In this document: positions 38,689 through 64,000 of the stretch, piece by piece
How the letters are laid out: every line of letters begins with the position of its first letter
How positions within the stretch are numbered: position 1 is the stretch's first letter
Assembly: GCF_041296385.1 (NCBI RefSeq)
Contig: NW_027184085.1
Coordinates: 57,694,109-57,758,108, forward strand
Length of the DNA: 64,000 bases
Source of the DNA: Aphelocoma coerulescens
Lineage: Eukaryota > Chordata > Aves > Passeriformes > Corvidae
Direction: 5' to 3'
Position numbers and translations under genes: made by a program
The notes under the pieces: model-generated
Seen by the model: the letters and a program-made list of their open reading frames with translations, nothing else
Told to the model about the DNA's origin: nothing
Databases searched by the model: none

Positions 38689-38743
38689 GGGCGGGCTGTG
38701 GGCAGGCTGTGGGCGGGCTGTGGGCGGGCTGTGGGCAGACTGG
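38689..38743 (+). repeat. Five tandem 11-bp GC-box-like units
   Basis: Five consecutive 11-bp units, consensus gggcgggctgt, with one-base variants in unit two and more in unit five. Each contains a GGGCGGG-type core that SP1/KLF factors can bind. The position, downstream of a CCAAT box and about 80-135 bp upstream of a TATA-like site, matches enhancer repeats in retroviral U3 regions. Confidence 0.85.
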
Positions 38744-39095
38744 GGCGGAGCAAAGGCACAACGAGGCAAGCCTCAGAGCTGTGCAGACCACTGCAGATCA
38801 GGTGTGGATGTTGTCCGTGCTGGGTACTTAAGCCTTACTCCTATTCAGGAGCCTTTAATAATTTTTTTCCTTGACTTTTGGATTAGCTAAAAGTCAGCCC
38901 AGCACTGCAAGTTCTTCCACCAGAGGTCCAGTGCTGTCTAAGCCTGAAGATCTCGAATCCCTGCGCTCCTGGGGCATACCTCCTGAGCCACTAGGATCCC
39001 AAATTTTTATGTTTTGCTAATTTTTGTAATTTTTCAATTTTTCCGTTTTTAATAAATTATTTTAGTTTTTACTAAGAGTTGTCTCATTCCTCACA

Positions 39096-41018
39096 CAATA
39101 CATCCTTTGTACCCTTCACATACCATTTCCCATAAACTCTTTGAGTCTGTTTAGAAATAAAACATTCTACTCCAATCTCAAGTATTTTCACTCTTCTCTA
39201 AACAGAACATTCATGTACAAAAGGAGCTGGAAATCAGTGTTAGCCACCAGGAGGAGTGACCTTGAAGTCATACTGCAGAAGGAGGTCATAGTTTTGAAGA
39301 AAGCTGATTAATTGCAGATAGAGCAGAACTTTAGAAACCCTAACCATATGAGAATATTTACTTCATGTGATTCATATGTAAAACCTGCTTAGAACATCAC
39401 TTTAAGAGAAATTTCTGGTCTGAGCTCACCCCGTCAACTTGAAGAAATAAAATATCTGAGTTGTGTTTCTAGATGTAATCTGGTCTCAGCAGTCACAGGA
39501 CACTGTTCAATCTGAGATGAATGCAATAGTACTTGGTAAATCCCAAAGACACAAGAATGATCCCGAGATGGAAAGAATGCCAGACTCTCACACATGGAAT
39601 TTGCATTTTAGTGAATAGAATCACCTTCAGTGTTGAGGCTTATTTTCCACGCAAGTCAGACCTATGAAAGGCTAAATCATAATGCTATTGGATTACAAGC
39701 GTTCAATGATTTCTAATTACAAGAAGTGCTTATATTGCCACCTGCTGGGCTTCATTGCCTGACGAGCACACAAGACAAATCAGCAAGCACACTGTTTTTC
39801 AAGTGCCTCTTGCAGATACGGGTTTGCCAATAATTTAAACTTGAGTGAACAAAGAGTTGCAGAAAAAAAAATACAAAACAAAACTATCAGTGTTAATGTG
39901 CTAATGGTTCCAACAGACTACTTCTCACTAATCCCCAAACCCCTCTTCAGAAAGCCGACCATTCAAACTGGTTTTTGCTAAAATGCAAGTAAATCCATTT
40001 TTAAGGTCTGTGTTTGGTAACTGTTACCACATGTGAAAGTACCTGTTTACAAGACGGGATAAAAATATATTTGATATACTGAATAGGGGGGGCTGTTTTG
40101 CTACAGTGCGATATCTAATACTACAAAGACAGGGTAACAAAAAGTATTTGAACCCTTTTTAACAGAATAATTTACATCACTTCCATGCTGAATGTTTTAG
40201 TCACTTCTGTTGTTGTACAAATACTGTAGAGTGCTGTGTCTGCTACTGTGAGACTGTATCAGTTGCCAGCTGTAATCAACTATGTCAATGTAGCCATCAT
40301 TTAGTTCTGTTTTATGCACTGCAGTTCATCTACAAGATGCAGCATAATTGGTGTAGATGCGAGTAATGGTCCAAATTGGTGACAAGTTTGCGGCAAACAA
40401 AGTGCTTCCTGAACACCTTTTCTCTCTTTAGATTTAGAAAAATCATGAGTGGGAACTAGTAGAAAACTGCTGCATATGGGACTTGGCCATTTAAGTGTCA
40501 TATGTTCTGTGATAATAGTATTCTTTCTTCCACAAAAATAGCTCTTAGGAAACAAGTGAAATGAAATCTAAGACTGCAATATATTGGGGGAATTTTTGAA
40601 TCTAAAAATTCTTTGGCTTTAATAAAAAATAAGGTGGGAAAAATACTTTAAAAAATTCAGAATCAAAGTTAAGGATATGGTTTGGCTCTCTACTATTACT
40701 CCTAAACAGATTTTGGTCCCTTGACCATTATGCTATTGAACAAGGACTAACAACTTCTTAAAACTAGCAAAAGACCCAATCCTAAAAATGCTCAGTTTTT
40801 ATCTGTGCAACTTCTTTGTTCTTTCCAATTCCCAGGTCACAGGATTTATCACTGTCTAATCAAGTTTTTCTTGGAAAACATATAATTGAAAAACATGTTT
40901 CACATGTATGTTTGACCTTCATCAAAGGATTCTAACCTTCTATTTCTCCTAGACTTTAGGTGATGTGTAGATACAAAAATGCTGCTAGCAAGGATTTTCT
41001 TGCTATTTTCTAAGTCCG
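39096..41018. other. Non-coding stretch between two LTR-like blocks
   Basis: AT-rich DNA without recognisable genes. I looked for retroviral gag, pol or env frames between the two LTR-like blocks and saw none, so they are unlikely to be the two ends of one provirus. Confidence 0.55.
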
Positions 41019-41335
41019 TGAGAGACTTTTCTCTCTCACAGAAGAGGTAGCAGGGAATGTAAACAACCCAGACACCTGCAACCTTGAAAAGTCTTGTTTA
41101 TGGTATAGTAGAAAAGTATTTTGATAATGGATGTTTTAGGATTTTGGCCAATCACCCCCAAGGGGGGGCTGGTCCTTTGTCCAATTAGACTATGCAGAAA
41201 AAAGTCTATAGAAGAGTTTGTAAAATAATTAAATAAATCAATCTTGCTGCACAATTCCTGCCTGCTGGATCTTCTCCTCCTCCTCCTCCCTATGGCTGTG
41301 GGACACGGTGATATACCCTAGGAACCAGGCCTGCG
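41019..41335 (+). mobile_element. Putative solo LTR, second type
   Basis: The block has compact LTR-like promoter architecture on the plus strand: two CCAAT boxes (41,148-41,152 and 41,180-41,184), a TCTATAGAAG TATA-like site near 41,205-41,214, and AATAAA at 41,232-41,237 just downstream. This short R region is typical of bird endogenous retroviruses. A pyrimidine-rich CTCCTCCTCC stretch and a 'gctgtgggacacggtgat' end region follow. No primer-binding site or viral coding frame comes after it. The sequence differs from the block at 38.1 kb. Boundaries are approximate and no target-site duplication was confirmed. Confidence 0.5.
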
Positions 41336-59945
<18,610 letters not shown>

Positions 59946-60128
59946 TCACCTTTTCTGGGATCCAGCTTCTAGATGTACTACTTTGGGAAAAGTCCTGGGA
60001 AGATCTGGCACATTAGATGGTGAAACCTGCTCTAAAGGGAAGGTGTTAGAGATACTAAGGGCTTCTTCTGCATTTGATAGAATACTCCAACTTTTGTTCA
60101 CATTCTTTTCCTTGACATTTGTTTCCAT
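59946..60128 (-). pseudogene. ZNF474: ZNF474 N-terminal segment ending at an in-frame TGA
   Basis: A 60-codon frame runs from Met at 60,128 (METNVKEKN) to a TGA at 59,948-59,946, in the same frame as the finger exon. It has the length and position expected for the ZNF474 N-terminus. Around the stop the reading is GSQKR, stop, PGTAIVSQ. Human ZNF474, as I recall it, has QKKRPGTVILSK there, so the TGA appears to replace a conserved basic residue, consistent with CGA to TGA. Possible explanations are a nonsense allele, a sequencing error, readthrough, or translation restarting at Met 59,903. Splicing around the stop is unlikely: the GT at the stop and the next AG before Met 59,903 are only about 45 bp apart. 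Confidence 0.65.
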
Positions 60129-60283
60129 GAAGGGTATAACATTTCAGGAAACTTCTCTCTCTCCTACACATAAAGGGCTTGAGAAAGTCTGCTATTAAGA
60201 ATGATTCTGTATCTTCTCAATCCGTTTTCATGAGCCAAAATATATTAGGGAGTTCAAAGCTGGAACACCGAACCTAATGGCTG
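60129..60283 (-). other. ZNF474: Possible 5' UTR part of the ZNF474 exon, with acceptor
   Basis: On the minus strand a pyrimidine-rich acceptor (tgctttctctgctgtag) ends at 60,284. The sequence from 60,283 to the Met at 60,128 has an in-frame TGA six codons before that Met, so it would be untranslated. A weaker acceptor-like site lies near 60,195. Either would make this an internal exon with a non-coding first exon farther right. Confidence 0.4.
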
Positions 60284-61170
60284 CTACAGCAGAGAAAGCA
60301 GGTTTCTGTGTGTTTTCCTTCCTTTTTTTGTTCTTACACAACCCTGAAACAAATGAAATTAGTACAAATTAATAAATGTGCTCTCTCTAGCTAAGGTTAC
60401 CAACCATCAGTTTATCACAAGGAATAATTAAACTTACTAACCTGTTATATTTTTAAACAGCAGATAAATAACATCAAATATATTCTTACCCATAATTATC
60501 AGCTGAAAGTGTAAATATAAAATTCTGGTCCCGGAGGATGTAAAATCATGAAGGACATGACAGAAGATGGGTTTGCACAAACTGAAGCTGATGAAATGCA
60601 AGTGCTCTGGAGTATAATCAATATGCTTTATTTTCATTTACTGATAGAACTGGTATTTCTGGCAGTCTTCAATTTATAAGCTTTTTCTGTTGATACTTAA
60701 ATATAATTTCCCTGTCTCCAGAGACATAAGACAAAGCCCCTTAGTGGAGAGATGTCAATGTCCAATCTACAATGGGACAGTCAGAAAGGAAAGTGTTCCC
60801 AGTCCATTGGTTGAAGGACATTTTTAGGCCCCTCTACTCAGCACTTGTGGTGTCTCAAACTCTCTGACCAGTCTTGATTCTCCCAGTACAGGAGTGTTAT
60901 TAATGAAATGGAGCAGGTTTATTAATAAGGCTTACTGAGGTGCTTTGGGAGCTGAAGCACACGCTGGATGAGAGAGTAAGGGCACTGCATTTATTTAGTC
61001 TCCAGATGGTACTAAATATGTTTCACTTTTTCATTGTCCAGTCTATCCCTTTGTGCTTTATCCCTTATATGTTCATTTCTTACAATATTTTGTGCTGGTC
61101 CACCAAGGATCAGAAAATACAATTCAGACCATACACATGAACAGCAGAGGCTACTGTTTTAATTGCAAGG

Positions 61171-61269
61171 AAAAAAAAAAAAAAACCAAAACAAACAAAA
61201 AAAAAAAAAACAAAACAAAAAAAAGAAAACAAAAAACAAACAAAAAAAAAACCACCAAAAAAACCCAAA
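61171..61269. repeat. A-rich low-complexity tract
   Basis: About 100 bp almost entirely of A with scattered single C residues (A-runs and AAAAC/AAACC units). No retrotransposon body precedes it that I can recognise, so it may be a simple repeat and not a poly-A tail. Confidence 0.9.
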
Positions 61270-63281
61270 TGCATAGATAGGTAACTGCCAAGGACAATCT
61301 ACTTTATCTGTAATAGAAGAAACATCTGGCTAAAGTCATCTCACTCTTACTAAATATTCCAGACTTTATCTCACCTTCCAAACTTGTAGGGAGTTCCTAA
61401 CACACAAATACATCCACATTGGCTCTCTTTGTGTCTTGGTTCACTTCCTCTGCTGCAACCACCCAACCTGGATCTGCTTTTTACTGCTTTTTTGTCATGT
61501 CACCATTGAAGACACTGTTCCAACTTAACAGCCTTTTTACCCTTATCTGTCCCACCTCTGAACCCACAGGCTGATTTTTACTATACCCAAGGGCAATGAC
61601 ATGGTTTTGTCATTACCTCTGAGATGACAAACTTAAACTTTGTCCATGACATTCAGAAGCACTGAGCTCATTCTAGTCTCTTACAAATATTCTGGGGGAT
61701 ATCTTAAGAACAGAGGCAACAGTGAAAAAACAAGTTGTCACCAGGTTTATGTGAGTAGTCATCCTTTTGCTAGGCACACAAAAATGTTTAGATTGCTGCA
61801 TTGACACTGCTTGCTTAAATACTCACAAAGCTGCATATTTCTGGGACACTTGGGATACTTTCTTATTTAAAAAAAAATTCTTGTGAAGCTCGTATTTATT
61901 TGTAGGTAAACTGGAAAATGTGAAGACCATCAGAGCCAATCTGTGATTTGTACTGGAACAAATCTCTGTGAGAAAGTATGTTGTAGTTAGCTGTTAAAAA
62001 TAAAATTCTTGAGGGCCATTATACTTTGCGCATTCAAAATTAACACCTCGTCCAAAATTGTATTAGATAACTGCAGTCTGCTGAAAAATAGGGTAAACTA
62101 TGTGGCTGTAGTATCCTCTCATGTCTGAAGCTATCAGGTGTATCAGGTGCATATAATGTACACTGACAGTTACACAAAATTATAGCACCGGAATTTTTAG
62201 TTCAGATACCAAAATAATAGGCTCCGCAGTATGTGAAATTAAATGTGCAAACTAGTATTTAGGCTACTGTACTGCAAGGCTGTTTCAAAGACTGGGAGAG
62301 TTTCCAAGGAGAGTGGCCTGTTGTATGAATCCAAGTTGGGAAGTAGCCAAGCTCTTTAGGAGGATGAAGGGAATGGAGAGCCAGGGAAACATTAAAGGGT
62401 CATAAAGGCAGGGGAGATAAGGGTTATTGGCGGGTCACAGGAAGGGAGCATCAGAAAGTTCAGTAACATTTCAGGGAACTTCTGAACTTCGCAAGGTCCC
62501 ATTTATGTCCTATTTATTGATTTATGTCAGAATGAAACTTTCTCATACCTGAGAGGACTCTTAAAGCAACAGTGAACACAGAACTGCCTGCCATATGAAG
62601 AATGTTAGGTGACTAAATCTGTTGCCATTAGGAATGAATCAGTCAATAAAAGATGCTATAAACAATCTATTAACAATATAACCTATTGTTGGATTTCCAA
62701 GCTTGCTATTGTAAGTACTTCATAAGAGAATTATGCTTCCTTGTGGGGATTACACCATTTGGTCTACATTTATTCCTGCCAAGTTGACTGTTATTATTTG
62801 GAAACTTCCTATAAATTCAGTGTGAAATGAAAAGGCGTATGAGCAGTTCAAATCTTCTCTCAAGCTCAGTGGTAAAGATGTGGAAGTAAATCAGGACTGG
62901 GATTTAACAATTCAAAACATAAAACTTTCTTATGTTTTTCTTTTTAAAATGTTGCAACATATTTTAATAAAGTGGAAAGGTACAGTTGATCATTGTGTAT
63001 AGCTACGGGAAAACATTTCTCTCCTCTGCAAGTTCCACTGAGGACAATATTTAAAAACAATTTCATGAACTGCAGCAACAGGTCACTTACAACTAGCGGA
63101 GAAGTTCAATTTAATTAAAAGCAAGTGAAATACTAGTTTAGAATCAGGCTAAGAGCTTCAGTCTAACCAAAATAGAATAGAATGACGAGAGCACAAATAG
63201 CTCAGTACATCTGTCATCTTCTTGTCCTGAAGTGGGAACTGGAACTCTTGCACACAGTTTTTAAGCTTGACCTAATCAATT

Positions 63282-63360
63282 GCAACAGTAACATTATCGC
63301 AACAACAGCAACAATAGCATTATTAACCCTGCCAGAAATTGCAACAATAGCGTTATTAAC
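63282..63360. repeat. Tandem duplication with gcaacaatagc-ttattaac units
   Basis: A 20-bp unit occurs at 63,308-63,327 and, with one mismatch, at 63,341-63,360 (33-bp spacing). A more diverged related unit precedes them at about 63,282-63,300. It is a small local duplication. Confidence 0.85.
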
Positions 63361-64000
63361 AATGCTTCACTGTGCTGCCTTCTCTTAGCCGCCATGTGTG
63401 AGTCAACCTATAGAAGTGGAAACTTCTTCCCTGAAACAGCCTTCTTTACATCTTGTTTCATGTCAGTGCTGGAACTTGGAAGCAAAGTTGACACATACGT
63501 TTCCTATTTCCTGAATGCAGCCCATTTCTGAAGAGCGACCCTCTCTGTTTTTCATCTCTCTTGATTCTCTCATGTAAACAATTCCTCAAAAACCATTATA
63601 AGGTCATTTTATAAGCCTGGATTCCTTGACTGAATTGAACAAAACATACTTGTGTTAGCTGGGGGATTAAACTGGCTGTTTCCAATGAATGCTCAACACT
63701 ACTGCTTTTCACTTAGCTAGAATTCCACACGGAGACCTCCCAGCTATAAAAAACCCAGAGTTTACCTTATGGACGAACACATTGCATGAAGCCTCCTACT
63801 ACCAGGATATAACCACGCTTATTCAATGGACAAGATACAGAAACAGCTGTGAGAATCTGGGGAATATGTTTTTGTACAGTTTATGGATGCTGACTGGTAT
63901 CACAGCCTTTCCATGTGTAGTTGTGTCAGGCTGTAAACTCTGTTTAATCTATATGGCTGGTTCAGTGTCACTGTTCTAATCTGCAAGCACAGAAAGATAA

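Larger units (their letters stand above)
38148..39095 (+). mobile_element. Putative solo LTR of an endogenous retrovirus
   Basis: The arrangement resembles a retroviral LTR read on the plus strand. There is a possible TG start ('tgttaagtgcc'), a long U3-like part with a CCAAT box at about 38,667, an array of GC-box-like repeats at 38,689-38,743, and a TACTTAAG TATA-like site at about 38,825. A polyadenylation signal AATAAA follows at 39,051-39,056, with a T-rich stretch and a 'tcctcaca' end. I could not identify a target-site duplication, and no gag/pol/env frame lies beside it. Boundaries are approximate. An unrelated promoter-like unique sequence remains possible. Confidence 0.4.
60284..64000. 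other. ZNF474 5' intron or upstream DNA
   Basis: No CpG island, CR1 copy or recognisable exon is visible. It contains a long A-rich run at 61,171-61,269 and a short tandem duplication near 63.3 kb. By mammalian synteny the LOX locus should lie beyond the right end. Nothing in this stretch resembles LOX. Confidence 0.5.

Noticed and set aside
38148..41335. One provirus bounded by the two LTR-like blocks
   Set aside because: The two blocks differ in sequence, and no gag, pol or env frame or primer-binding site lies between them.
59946..59990. A very short intron that would splice out the ZNF474 stop codon (GT at the stop to AG before Met 59,903)
   Set aside because: It would be only about 45 bp long, below usual vertebrate intron sizes, and would remove residues (PGTAIVSQ) that match mammalian ZNF474.

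Overview
This is a gene-poor stretch of avian nuclear DNA, probably from a songbird-like bird. The main evidence is a set of CR1 non-LTR retrotransposon fragments carrying the bird-type CR1 3' end, with its 'cacagaatggctggggttgg' signature. Other support is the low overall repeat density, two solo-LTR-like blocks, and vertebrate splice signals around the one recognisable protein gene. There are no bacterial operons, CRISPR arrays, tRNA or rRNA genes. Most open frames over 60 codons look like chance frames in AT-rich DNA, frames within CR1, or frames forced open by very high GC.

The only protein-coding gene I can name is ZNF474, on the minus strand at the right end. Its exon at about 59.44-60.28 kb carries two intact C-x2-C-x11-H-x3-C (ZC2HC) fingers. 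A second exon at 52,589-52,766 carries a third finger-like unit. Both junctions have good splice sites and matching phase (0/0). Two oddities stand out. An in-frame TGA lies between the N-terminal segment and the fingers, inside a block that matches human ZNF474 on both sides as I recall it. The third finger has lost both of its first two zinc-binding cysteines.

A strong CpG island at about 12.0-13.1 kb marks a promoter. In mammals SNCAIP lies downstream of ZNF474 in the same orientation, and LOX lies on the other side. The island could therefore be the SNCAIP promoter, transcribed leftward, with 1-12 kb being its first intron. That is inference from synteny; I found no SNCAIP coding exon. 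The island holds a GGGGCC/GGGGTC hexanucleotide array and a long polypurine tract.

Layout: 1-12 kb is possible intron with three CR1 loci (2.2-3.2, 6.5-7.3 and 8.1-8.3 kb). The CpG island is at 12.0-13.1 kb. From 13 to 52.5 kb is a non-coding interval with CR1 copies at 19.5-20.1 and 22.6-23.3 kb, LTR-like blocks at 38.1-39.1 and 41.0-41.3 kb, and several microsatellites. ZNF474 exons and introns occupy 52.6-60.3 kb. The last 3.7 kb is probably ZNF474 5' intron or upstream DNA. Apart from the ZNF474 anomalies and the promoter hexanucleotide array, I see no evidence for a new system here.
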